Source of the DNA: Deltaproteobacteria bacterium
GTDB lineage: Bacteria > Desulfobacterota > B13-G15
Length of the DNA: 7,258 bases
Assembly (NCBI GenBank): GCA_003646585.1
Contig: QMLA01000049.1
Coordinates: forward strand, 1-7,258
Direction: 5' to 3'
Of the stretch, positions 1-7,258 are shown in pieces. Position numbers and translations under genes: made by a program. The notes under the pieces were generated by a model. That model did not search any database, was not told where the DNA came from, and saw nothing but the letters and a program-made list of their open reading frames with translations. Positions within the stretch are counted from its first letter, which is position 1; each line of letters opens with the position of its first letter.

Positions 1-1629
1 GACCTCTTCCCCACCCTGAGGCAATACGGGGGACTCAGTGGCTTTTTGCGACGTCAGGAGAGCCCGCATGATCCCTACGACAGCGGGCATTCGGGCAGTG
101 CCCTCCCCATAGCCCTGGGAATGGCCGAGGCCAGGGATCTGAAGGGAGAGGATTTCAGGGTTATAGCCATTGTGGGAGATGGGACCTTGAGCACGGGGGT
201 TGCCTTTGAGGCCTTGAACTGTGCAGGGGCGTGGAAGAGCAATATCATTGTGATCCTCAACGACAATGAGATGTCCATCTCCAAGACCGTAGGGGCCATT
301 TCAGCCTATTTGAGCCGGATAATGACGGGCCAATGGGCAACAAGATTCAGGGAAGATGTGAAGCAATTGCTTCATGAGGTTCCGGGGGGCAAAAAGCTTT
401 TCAGGTTGATGAAGGTCACAGAAGAGGTCCTAAAGGGGGTATTCAGTCCCGGATTGCTCTTCGAGGAGCTGGGTTTTAAATACCTGGGTCCCCTTGATGG
501 CCACAACCTCGATCACCTGATCGAGACCTTCAAGAACGTGAAACATCTCAGGAGGCCGGTCCTTGTACACGTTATAACCAAGAAGGGCAAGGGCTATGCC
601 CCTGCAGAAGAGGACCCGACGACCTTCCACGGCGTTGGGCGTTTTGACAGCGAAAACGGGATACTGTCGGAACCCGATGGCCTCCCTCCCACCTATTCGG
701 AGGTCCTTGGGCGAACATTGCTGCAGTTGGCCTCCAGGGACCCGGAGATCGTCGCCATCACGGCTGCAATGCCCCAGGGGACGGGCCTTCATGATTTTGC
801 AAAGAGGTTTCCCGAAAGGTTCTTCGATGTGGGGATCGCTGAGCAGGCGGCCGTGAGCCTTTCGGCGGGCTTGGCCCTCTGCGGCCTCAAGCCCGTTGTT
901 GCCATCTACAGCACCTTTTTGCAGCGGGCCTTCGATCAGATAGTGGAGGAGGTGGCCCTTGAGAAATTGCCCGTGCTTTTTTGCGTGGACCGGGCGGGTA
1001 TTGTGGGTGAGGATGGCCCCACCCATCATGGTTTGCTCGATCTCTCATATCTCCGGGCCATCCCCAACTTTACTGTCATGGCCCCCAAGGATGAGGCCGA
1101 ACTGCAGAGGATGATCGTCACGGCCCTTAACCACCGCAATGGTCCGTCCGCCATAAGGTACCCGAAGGGAAGGGGTTATGGAGTCCCCCTGGAGGAAGAG
1201 CCCCATCCCATCGAGTGGGGGAAATCGGAGGTCCTCAGGGTGGGCAGCGATCTTCTGATCCTCGCGATAGGCTCGATGGTCCACAGAGCCCTTCAGGCCT
1301 GCGATATCCTCCAACGGGAGGGGGTTTCTCCGGGAGTCGTGAACGTCCGTTTCGTGAAGCCCCTGGATGAGGAAACGATCCTGGATCTTGTCGCAGGCCA
1401 CAGGGCTGTCCTCACGCTGGAGGAAAATGTGGTCGAAGGGGGATTTGGCAGTGCCGTACTGGAACTTTTGGCCCGTAAGGGCATACCGAAAAAGGTCCGC
1501 TGCCTGGGACTCCCTGCTCGCTTCGTCGAACACGGGAAAAGGGAAGAGTTGCTTGAGTCCTGTGGCCTTGGCCTCAAATCGATAGTCAAACAGGCCCTTG
1601 AGCTCCTTGGGCAAGAAGGAACGTCTTGA
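1..1629 (+). CDS. dxs: 1-deoxy-D-xylulose-5-phosphate synthase, 5'-truncated by window edge
   Basis: Makes 1-deoxy-D-xylulose 5-phosphate from pyruvate and glyceraldehyde 3-phosphate with thiamine diphosphate (ThDP), the first step of the MEP isoprenoid pathway and a source for thiamine and pyridoxal synthesis; cytosolic homodimer. The reading frame is open from base 1, giving 542 residues; aligning the catalytic Glu to E. coli E370 implies about 89 N-terminal residues lie upstream. In fragment numbering: His30 in GHS, the ThDP/Mg motif GDG at 59-61 with NDN at 87-89, His210 in TFHGV, catalytic Glu281 in GIAEQ, Tyr303 and Arg309 in [12 protein letters not shown], Arg331, Asp338 and His342 in [15 protein letters not shown], and Arg386 in IRYPKG. 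A C-terminal transketolase domain follows to the TGA. Odd points: EQAAV where the family normally has EQHAV, and GHSGSALP where GHSSTSIS is usual. Its 3' end overlaps tlyA. Identity is certain; normal activity is inferred. Confidence 0.97.
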   Translation, partial: DLFPTLRQYGGLSGFLRRQESPHDPYDSGHSGSALPIALGMAEARDLKGEDFRVIAIVGDGTLSTGVAFEALNCAGAWKSNIIVILNDNEMSISKTVGAISAYLSRIMTGQWATRFREDVKQLLHEVPGGKKLFRLMKVTEEVLKGVFSPGLLFEELGFKYLGPLDGHNLDHLIETFKNVKHLRRPVLVHVITKKGKGYAPAEEDPTTFHGVGRFDSENGILSEPDGLPPTYSEVLGRTLLQLASRDPEIVAITAAMPQGTGLHDFAKRFPERFFDVGIAEQAAVSLSAGLALCGLKPVVAIYSTFLQRAFDQIVEEVALEKLPVLFCVDRAGIVGEDGPTHHGLLDLSYLRAIPNFTVMAPKDEAELQRMIVTALNHRNGPSAIRYPKGRGYGVPLEEEPHPIEWGKSEVLRVGSDLLILAIGSMVHRALQACDILQREGVSPGVVNVRFVKPLDEETILDLVAGHRAVLTLEENVVEGGFGSAVLELLARKGIPKKVRCLGLPARFVEHGKREELLESCGLGLKSIVKQALELLGQEGTS

Positions 1630-2347
1630 CAAGCTCATGGTGCAAAGGGGCCTTGTCCCTTCCCGTGAGAAGGCCCAGGCCATCATCATGGCGGGGATGG
1701 TGAGGGTTGACGGGCAACCAGCCCGCAAACCCGGACAGATGGTGAAGGAAGACGTCACGATAGAGGTCCTGGGTGATCCCATCCCCTATGTAAGCCGCGG
1801 GGGTATGAAGCTTGAGGCGGCCCTTGATCGGTTTTCCGTCCCGGTCAGGGGAAAGGTCTGCATGGATGTCGGCGCCTCCACCGGTGGCTTCACCGATTGT
1901 CTCCTTCAGCGGGGGGCGGAGAGGGTATATGCCGTGGATGTGGGCTGGGGACAGCTGCACTGGAAGTTGAGGAGGGATCCGCGGGTGGTGGTCCTGGAAA
2001 GGAGAAACATACGGTATTTGCCGAAAGAGGAAATTCCGGAGGAGATAGATCTGGCCACCATTGACACGTCTTTCATCTCCCTGAAATTGGTGATCCCGGC
2101 GGTCCTCAAGTTCTTGAAGGATCGGGCCGAAATCCTCGCCCTCATAAAGCCCCAGTTTGAGGTCGGAAAGGGAGAGGTCGAAAGGGGAGGCGTGGTGAGG
2201 GATCCACAGAAGCACAGGAGGGTCATACGGGAGATCTGGGAATTCGTCCGGTCGCTGGGTTTGAGCCCGCAGGGCGTAATGGAATCGCCCCTTCTTGGAC
2301 CGAAGGGGAACAAAGAGTTTTTCATCTATATCAAGAAGGATGGGTAA
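1598..2347 (+). CDS. tlyA: TlyA-family rRNA (cytidine-2'-O)-methyltransferase
   Basis: 249-residue member of the TlyA/YqxC family, which 2'-O-methylates cytidines in 16S and/or 23S rRNA using S-adenosylmethionine; the old name 'hemolysin A' is historical. An N-terminal S4 RNA-binding domain spans about residues 8-60 ([25 protein letters not shown]). A Rossmann methyltransferase domain follows, with SAM motif [11 protein letters not shown] at 90-100. The tetrad known from M. tuberculosis TlyA (K69, D154, K182, E238) is present as K71, D156 in DTSFISL, K184 in KPQFE, and E240. The frame is closed by TAG at 1583-1585, so the only starts are TTG 1598, TTG 1607 (giving MGKKERLD) and ATG 1637; the last would delete the conserved RLD of S4. 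TTG 1598 is used here but 1607 is equally plausible. Neither has a good Shine-Dalgarno, so coupling to dxs (overlap 32 or 23 bases) is inferred. Whether it modifies one or both subunits cannot be told. Confidence 0.93.
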   Translation: MSSLGKKERLDKLMVQRGLVPSREKAQAIIMAGMVRVDGQPARKPGQMVKEDVTIEVLGDPIPYVSRGGMKLEAALDRFSVPVRGKVCMDVGASTGGFTDCLLQRGAERVYAVDVGWGQLHWKLRRDPRVVVLERRNIRYLPKEEIPEEIDLATIDTSFISLKLVIPAVLKFLKDRAEILALIKPQFEVGKGEVERGGVVRDPQKHRRVIREIWEFVRSLGLSPQGVMESPLLGPKGNKEFFIYIKKDG

Positions 2348-2870
2348 ACCAAGGGATCCCAAACCGGCCAAACTCATCTCGAGCCTGATAAGCTCCTCGG
2401 ATGACCTCATCCATTTTGCCCTCGAGATCATGGGCGAGCGCCTGGGGGAGATCGATTTCAAAAGCCCTCCCCTGCCCTTCCACTGGACCACTTACTATGA
2501 CAGGGAGATGGGCAAGGGCCTGATGAGGAGGCTCGTCTCCTTCCGGGAACTCGTGCCCAGGGAGGAACTGGTCAGGATAAAGCTCTGGACCAATCGACTG
2601 GAAGAGCTCTTCAGCCAGAACGGGAAACGCCGATTGAACGTGGACCCCGGATACATCACCCAGCATCACCTTATCCTTGCCACCACAAAGGAGGCGCCTC
2701 ACAGGCCCTATTTGGGAGAGGGTATTTACGCCGACTTAACCTTGATTTACCGGTATGGTAAATTCGAGCCACTGCGGTGGACTTACCCCGACTATGCATC
2801 CGAGGAAATGAGGGAGATGCTCGAAGGGATAAGGCGCACTTATTTGGGCCAGTTGAGGAGGCGGGGATGA
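2340..2870 (+). CDS. DUF4416 family protein, function unknown
   Basis: 176-residue soluble protein that I recognise as DUF4416 from its pattern: an N-terminal [12 protein letters not shown] strand, IDF then a TTYYDREMG block near 50-58, [13 protein letters not shown] at 78-89, NVDPGYIT at 100-107, [17 protein letters not shown] at 109-125, [10 protein letters not shown] at 128-137, and PLRWTYPDY at 144-152. There is no signal peptide, membrane segment or recognised nucleotide-binding motif. The family has no established function. The start is ATG 2340, which fits the family's usual KP-rich N-terminus; it overlaps the tlyA stop by 8 bases, and the purine run AAGAAGG abuts the ATG with essentially no spacer, so translation probably depends on ribosomes finishing tlyA. 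An in-frame TTG at 2295 would add 15 unconserved residues and is unlikely. It lies between an rRNA methyltransferase and an endoribonuclease, suggesting but not proving an RNA-related role. Its stop overlaps the yicC start as ATGA. Confidence 0.9.
   Translation: MGKPRDPKPAKLISSLISSSDDLIHFALEIMGERLGEIDFKSPPLPFHWTTYYDREMGKGLMRRLVSFRELVPREELVRIKLWTNRLEELFSQNGKRRLNVDPGYITQHHLILATTKEAPHRPYLGEGIYADLTLIYRYGKFEPLRWTYPDYASEEMREMLEGIRRTYLGQLRRRG
2855..2861 (+). promoter_or_regulatory. Ribosome binding site of yicC
   Basis: GAGGAGG sits five bases before ATG 2867, inside the end of the DUF4416 gene. It supports 2867 as the yicC start over in-frame upstream codons as far back as 2777. Confidence 0.7.
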
Positions 2871-3742
2871 TCAGATCCATGACCGGATACGGGAAGGCCG
2901 AAGGAAAGACCTCCCTTGGGACCATCAGGGTCGAGATACGATCGCTGAATCACAGATTCCTGGAGTTGAACGTTAGATTGCCCCGCCAATTTTCGCCCTT
3001 CGAGTTAAGGGTAAGGGAAATGGTCAGGGAATACATCGCCAGGGGTAAGGTCGATTTGACCCTGCGCCTTGACCGCACCGACCAAAGGCTTCCCCTGTCC
3101 CTCGGGGTGGATTGGGACTTGGCCGCCTCATATGTGGCCATCCTCAGGGAGGCGAAGGCCCGTTTTGATCTTTCGGGTGAACCATCCCTGGACCACCTGA
3201 TCCGCTTGGGGTTCATCTCCCTTGAGGAAATGGAGGTGGAGGAAGGGGTCTGGGAGGAGATGGAGCCCATATTGCGAAGGGCCTTAAAGGAACTTCTCGG
3301 AAGCCGCCTCCGCGAGGGAGAGGCCATCTGTCGGGATATGGTGGGACGACTAGAGATCCTCGATGACACGATCAGACAGATGGAATCCATGGCCCAACGG
3401 ATCCCTGAGGCTTACAGGGAGAGGCTCCTTAATCGCATCAGAAGGCTCACCGAGGGGGTGGAACTGGACAGGGAGAGGCTCGAACAGGAAGTGGCATACA
3501 TGGCCGACAAGGCTGATATAACCGAAGAATTGGTGAGGCTGAAGAGCCACATTCAGGCCTTCAGGGATCAGCTGCAAAAGGAGGAACCCGTGGGCAGGGC
3601 CTTGGAATTCCTGCTGCAGGAGATGAATCGCGAGGCCAACACCATCGCCTCCAAGAGTCCCGACCTTGCAATTGTACAGGGGGCTATCAGGGTGAAGGAG
3701 GAGGTCGAAAAGCTGAGGGAACAAGCCCAGAATGTGGAGTGA
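2867..3742 (+). CDS. yicC: YicC/YloC family endoribonuclease
   Basis: 291 residues, close to the 287 of E. coli YicC. The family is an oligomeric metal-dependent endoribonuclease reported in E. coli and Bacillus to act on RNAs; older annotation calls it a stress-induced or stationary-phase protein. The YicC N-terminal domain opens with the signature [13 protein letters not shown], then VEIRSLNHRFLELNVRLPR at 22-40 and RGKVDLTLR at 59-67. The DUF1732 C-terminal domain has EQEVAYMADKADITEELVRL at 206-225 (acidic and His residues D214, D217, E220, E221, H228), VGRALEFLLQEMNREANTI at 242-260 and a VEKLREQAQNVE end, the usual terminus. Start ATG 2867 is fixed by homology and by a strong ribosome site; upstream in-frame codons would add unrelated residues. 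It shares ATGA with the DUF4416 gene and ends 3 bases before gmk, so co-expression is very likely. In many bacteria a small remA/DUF370 gene lies between yicC and gmk; there is none here. Confidence 0.94.
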   Translation: MIRSMTGYGKAEGKTSLGTIRVEIRSLNHRFLELNVRLPRQFSPFELRVREMVREYIARGKVDLTLRLDRTDQRLPLSLGVDWDLAASYVAILREAKARFDLSGEPSLDHLIRLGFISLEEMEVEEGVWEEMEPILRRALKELLGSRLREGEAICRDMVGRLEILDDTIRQMESMAQRIPEAYRERLLNRIRRLTEGVELDRERLEQEVAYMADKADITEELVRLKSHIQAFRDQLQKEEPVGRALEFLLQEMNREANTIASKSPDLAIVQGAIRVKEEVEKLREQAQNVE

Positions 3743-3745
3743 GGG

Positions 3746-4332
3746 ATGGAGGGCAAGGGAATCGTTTTTGTCATTTCCGCTCCCTCCGGGGCCGGAAAAA
3801 CCACACTGATAAGGGAGATACTCAGGAGGATATCAGGGCTGTCATATTCGATCTCTTACACCACCAGGCCCCCAAGACCAGGGGAGGTCGACGGAAAGGA
3901 TTACCATTTCGTGACCGAAGAGGAGTTCATGGAGATGGCGCGCGAGGGGAAGTTTGTCGAATGGGCACGCGTACACGGTGCTCTCTACGGAACCCCCAAG
4001 GAGAACCTTTATCCCGAGCCCGGGACCGATGTACTCCTTGATATCGACCCACAAGGGGCAAAGCAAGTCAAGGAACTCAGGCCAGATGCGGTGTTGATCT
4101 TTATTGTTCCCCCCTCAATGGACGAACTTGAAAGGCGTTTAAGGGAGAGGAAAAAGGATTCGGAAGAGGATATCCGCAGGCGTCTCTCCAATGCCCGTAA
4201 GGAGCTTGATCAAGTTGGGCTTTACGATTATATTGTGGTAAACGATGAATTGGAAAATGCTTTACAGTACCTTTCAAGCATAATCTTGGCAGAAAGGTGC
4301 AAAACCGAGAGGGTTCTTAAGGAGGGAATCAG

Positions 4333-4345
<13 letters not shown>
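3746..4345 (+). CDS. gmk: Guanylate kinase
   Basis: 199-residue cytosolic enzyme that phosphorylates GMP to GDP with ATP, an essential step in GTP/dGTP supply. The P-loop is SAPSGAGKTT at 11-20 (Lys18). The GMP-binding region has SYTTRPPRPGEVDGKDYHF (37-55), F61, E72, HGALYGT (77-83) and LDIDPQGAKQVK (98-109); Pro102 replaces the more usual Val or Trp of IDxQGA. The lid and adenine region includes RERKKDSEEDIRRRL, and YDYIVVND (160-167) is the typical C-terminal block. The length is normal at about 200. ATG 3746 is three bases after the yicC stop, with GGAG and GAGGG purine runs ahead. The 3' end overlaps rpoZ by 13 bases, and the last ~130 bases are clearly AT-richer than the rest of the window. 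gmk-rpoZ is a widespread pair (E. coli gmk is near rpoZ-spoT) and guanylate kinase is a known (p)ppGpp target in some bacteria, but no stringent-response gene is visible here. Confidence 0.97.
4206..4234 (+). promoter_or_regulatory. Candidate internal sigma70-type promoter within gmk
   Basis: TTGATC (4206-4211; 4 of 6 match to TTGACA), then a 17-base spacer, then TATATT (4229-4234; 5 of 6 match to TATAAT). It lies at the start of an AT-rich stretch within the gmk 3' end, and transcripts would begin about 90 bases before the rpoZ ATG. It is inside a coding sequence (the TATATT encodes part of the conserved YDYIVVND block), so chance is a real alternative. Seen directly; function is inferred. 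Confidence 0.3.
4319..4326 (+). promoter_or_regulatory. Strong ribosome binding site of rpoZ inside gmk
   Basis: AAGGAGGG six bases before ATG 4333 is a near-perfect anti-16S match. It lies within the final codons of gmk and fixes the rpoZ start, which overlaps gmk in another frame. Confidence 0.8.
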
Positions 4346-5659
<1,314 letters not shown>

Positions 5660-5662
5660 GGG

Positions 5663-6844
5663 ATGCCCATACGGTGCATCGACGAATTGCCCATCGAGGG
5701 GAAGAGGATATTTCTGAGGGTGGATTTCAATGTCCCCATCAGAGATGGGCAGGTCAAGGACCCGACCAGGATAAAGGCCGCCCTTCCCACAATCCAGTAT
5801 GCCCTGAAGAAGAAAGCCCGGTTAATCATCGCCTCTCATCTCGGCCGTCCCAAAGGGAAGGTGGTCCCCGAGCTGAGCTTGAAACCTGTGGCCGATGTCC
5901 TGGGAGGATTGTTGGGGGGTACCGTCAAGATGGCCCCCGACTGCATCGGTCCCCAGGTTGGGGAACTCGCCGGTGGTCTCGGTGAAGGAGAGGTCCTTTT
6001 GCTCGAGAATTTGAGGTTTCATCCCGAGGAGGAGAAGAACGACCCTGAGTTTGCGAAGGCGCTGGCGAAGCTTGCCGAAGTTTACGTTAATGATGCCTTC
6101 GGGGCGGCTCACAGGGCCCATGCCTCCATTGAGGCCATAACCCACTTTATTGAGGTCACCGGCTGCGGTTTCCTCATGAAGAGGGAGTTGGAGGCCCTCG
6201 GCAGGCTTTTGAAGGATCCTCCGAGGCCCTTTGTCGCCGTGTTGGGCGGTGCGAAGGTGTCGGACAAGGTCGGTGTCATAAGGAATTTCCTCGACAAGCT
6301 GGATGCCCTCCTCATAGGAGGGGGGATGGCTTACACCTTCCTCAAGTCCCTGGGATATGAGGTGGGAAGGTCGCTTCTGGAGGAAGAGAAGCTTCAGGAG
6401 GCCAGGGATATCCTGGAGGAGGCTGAGAGGAAGGGGGTCAGGGTCCTCCTTCCTTCGGATCACCGTGTGGTAAAGGAGATAAGGGAGGGAGAAGAGGTGC
6501 TTACGGTGACCAACCAGCAGTTCCCTCCCGATATGATGGGGGTGGATATAGGCCCTCGCACCGTTGAGGAATTCACCGGAGAGATCTCGAGGGCAAAGGC
6601 CGTGCTGTGGAATGGTCCGATGGGAATCTTCGAGCAGGAAGCCTTTGCCGAAGGGACCAGGCGCATCGCTGAGGCCATAGCCTCCTCTGGGGCAATGAGT
6701 GTCGTTGGAGGCGGGGATACCGTCAGTGCAGTAAACCTCTTTGGGCTTTCCCAGAAGATGACCCACGTTTCCACCGGTGGAGGTGCCACTCTCGAGTTCC
6801 TCGAGGGAAGGGAGCTGCCGGGGGTAAAGGCACTGGACAGATAG
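5663..6844 (+). CDS. pgk: Phosphoglycerate kinase
   Basis: 393-residue monomeric cytosolic enzyme that transfers phosphate from 1,3-bisphosphoglycerate to ADP, giving ATP and 3-phosphoglycerate. The N-domain basic and substrate residues are all present: RVDFNVP (D21, N23), R36, SHLGRPKG (H59, R62), LLLENLRF (R118) and AHRAHAS (R151). The C-domain nucleotide site has GGAKVSDK (195-202), GGGMAYTF (219-226), [10 protein letters not shown] (315-324, Glu324), GGGDT (349-353) and [13 protein letters not shown] (370-382). The length is typical for bacteria (about 390-400), so this is not a Pgk-Tpi fusion; tpiA is a separate downstream gene. ATG 5663 lies 3 bases after the gap stop with an AAGGGGG run seven bases upstream. 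The gene ends with TAG at 6842-6844, inside the tpiA ribosome site. No missing catalytic residue was seen. Confidence 0.98.
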   Translation: MPIRCIDELPIEGKRIFLRVDFNVPIRDGQVKDPTRIKAALPTIQYALKKKARLIIASHLGRPKGKVVPELSLKPVADVLGGLLGGTVKMAPDCIGPQVGELAGGLGEGEVLLLENLRFHPEEEKNDPEFAKALAKLAEVYVNDAFGAAHRAHASIEAITHFIEVTGCGFLMKRELEALGRLLKDPPRPFVAVLGGAKVSDKVGVIRNFLDKLDALLIGGGMAYTFLKSLGYEVGRSLLEEEKLQEARDILEEAERKGVRVLLPSDHRVVKEIREGEEVLTVTNQQFPPDMMGVDIGPRTVEEFTGEISRAKAVLWNGPMGIFEQEAFAEGTRRIAEAIASSGAMSVVGGGDTVSAVNLFGLSQKMTHVSTGGGATLEFLEGRELPGVKALDR

Positions 6845-6849
6845 GAGGG
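6843..6849 (+). promoter_or_regulatory. Ribosome binding site of tpiA overlapping the pgk stop
   Basis: AGGAGGG, five bases before ATG 6855, begins within the pgk TAG codon. The arrangement suits re-initiation by ribosomes terminating on pgk and fixes the tpiA start. Confidence 0.75.
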
Positions 6850-6854
6850 TGGAA

Positions 6855-7258
6855 ATGAGGACCCCTATGATCGCGGGAAATTGGAAGATGCACAAGGGCC
6901 CTTCCGAGGCCAGGACCTTTGCTTTGGATTTGGCCGGGTCCCTCGGGAGGGTAAGGGATGTGGAGGTGGTCGTCGCACCTCCTTTTGTCTCCCTCGTTCC
7001 CGTCCGGGAGGCCATCGAGGGTTCGCCGATTAAGCTCTGTGCACAGGATGTCTTCTGGGAGAACGAAGGGGCCTTCACCGGCGAGATCTCTCCCCTCATG
7101 CTCAAGGATTGCGGTTGTACTTACGTGATCATAGGCCATTCGGAGAGGCGCACATATTTCGGGGAAACCGACGAGACGGTCAACAGGAAGATCCGGGCTG
7201 CCTTGAAAGCGGGTTTGAAGGCCATCGTGTGTGTTGGAGAGCGGCTTGAGGAACGTGA
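6855..7258 (+). CDS. tpiA: Triosephosphate isomerase, 3'-truncated by window edge
   Basis: Interconverts dihydroxyacetone phosphate and glyceraldehyde 3-phosphate; a dimeric TIM-barrel enzyme. Only the first 134 codons lie in the window and no stop is reached. The visible sequence has GNWKMHK with substrate-binding Asn9 and Lys11, AQDVFWENEGAFTGEISPLM (63-82), catalytic His95 in IIGHSERR (92-99), and Cys126/Glu129 in CVGE; these numbers match the standard TIM numbering. The catalytic Glu near 165 and the phosphate-binding loop 6 are expected beyond the window, with about 115 residues missing from a normal ~250. It begins 10 bases after pgk, completing a gap-pgk-tpiA cluster, an order common in bacteria and often followed by secG, which cannot be checked here. 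The truncation is due to the window edge, not a lesion. Confidence 0.97.
   Translation, partial: MRTPMIAGNWKMHKGPSEARTFALDLAGSLGRVRDVEVVVAPPFVSLVPVREAIEGSPIKLCAQDVFWENEGAFTGEISPLMLKDCGCTYVIIGHSERRTYFGETDETVNRKIRAALKAGLKAIVCVGERLEER

Noticed and set aside
430..1029. Antisense open frame (199 codons) opposite the dxs active-site region
   Set aside because: Its openness mirrors the conserved DXS codons; no protein features are visible.
1626..1631. Perfect TTGACA -35-like hexamer at the dxs stop codon
   Set aside because: No acceptable -10 sequence lies 16-18 bases downstream (the position reads GGCCTT), so it is probably chance.
1045..1782. Antisense open frame (245 codons) spanning the dxs/tlyA junction
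   Set aside because: It crosses two real genes and has no recognisable motif or plausible ribosome site context; a shadow frame.
2295..2339. N-terminal extension of the DUF4416 protein from TTG 2295
   Set aside because: The extra 15 residues (Arg/Ser-rich) are translated from conserved tlyA codons in another frame and do not fit the family start.
1586..2491. Antisense open frame (301 codons) opposite tlyA and the DUF4416 gene
   Set aside because: No family motif, a Pro/His/Arg-rich composition typical of antisense shadows, and convincing genes on the sense strand.
2777..2866. N-terminal extension of YicC upstream of ATG 2867
   Set aside because: The YicC family begins with MIRSMTGYG, exactly at 2867, and a GAGGAGG site precedes it; the extension is out-of-frame DUF4416 sequence.
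5822..7105. Long antisense open frame (427 codons) opposite pgk and tpiA
   Set aside because: It lies wholly opposite two well-conserved enzymes. The translation shows no recognisable domain, and the open frame is explained by GC-rich codon bias of the sense genes.

Overview
This window is a compact, single-strand block of nine bacterial housekeeping genes, all on the + strand. The first (dxs) and last (tpiA) run off the window edges. In order: dxs (3' part), a TlyA-family rRNA 2'-O-methyltransferase, a DUF4416 protein of unknown function, a YicC/YloC-family endoribonuclease, gmk, rpoZ, gap, pgk and tpiA (5' part). No stretch longer than about 10 bases lacks a gene. I see no RNA gene, mobile element, CRISPR array, intrinsic terminator or integration site.

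Organism: bacterial, GC roughly 55-60% by eye, Arg codons dominated by AGG/AGA, and a purine-rich coding strand. The ispA/dxs/tlyA-type linkage, the presence of DUF4416 and the yicC-gmk-rpoZ order fit a Deltaproteobacteria/Desulfobacterota-like or neighbouring anaerobic, possibly thermophilic lineage. This is inference from gene content and codon use, so phylum confidence is low.

Layout: positions 1-2870 hold isoprenoid precursor synthesis (dxs), ribosome modification (tlyA) and the unknown DUF4416 gene. Positions 2867-4671 hold RNA processing (yicC), GMP phosphorylation (gmk) and the RNA polymerase omega subunit (rpoZ). Positions 4655-7258 hold the lower-glycolysis triad gap-pgk-tpiA, which interconverts dihydroxyacetone phosphate, glyceraldehyde 3-phosphate, 1,3-bisphosphoglycerate and 3-phosphoglycerate. 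Five of the eight junctions overlap (by 4 to 32 bases) and the others leave 3, 3 and 10 bases, so one polycistronic message with translational coupling is likely. dxs consumes glyceraldehyde 3-phosphate, the metabolite shared by gap and tpiA, which gives one metabolic link between the two ends of the block.

Most of the window is ordinary. I found no convincing undescribed system. The points most worth a second look are the DUF4416 protein sitting between two RNA-acting genes, a His-to-Ala change next to the catalytic Glu of DXS, an AT-rich island with a promoter-like element at the gmk/rpoZ boundary, and the direct coupling of rpoZ to the glycolytic genes.
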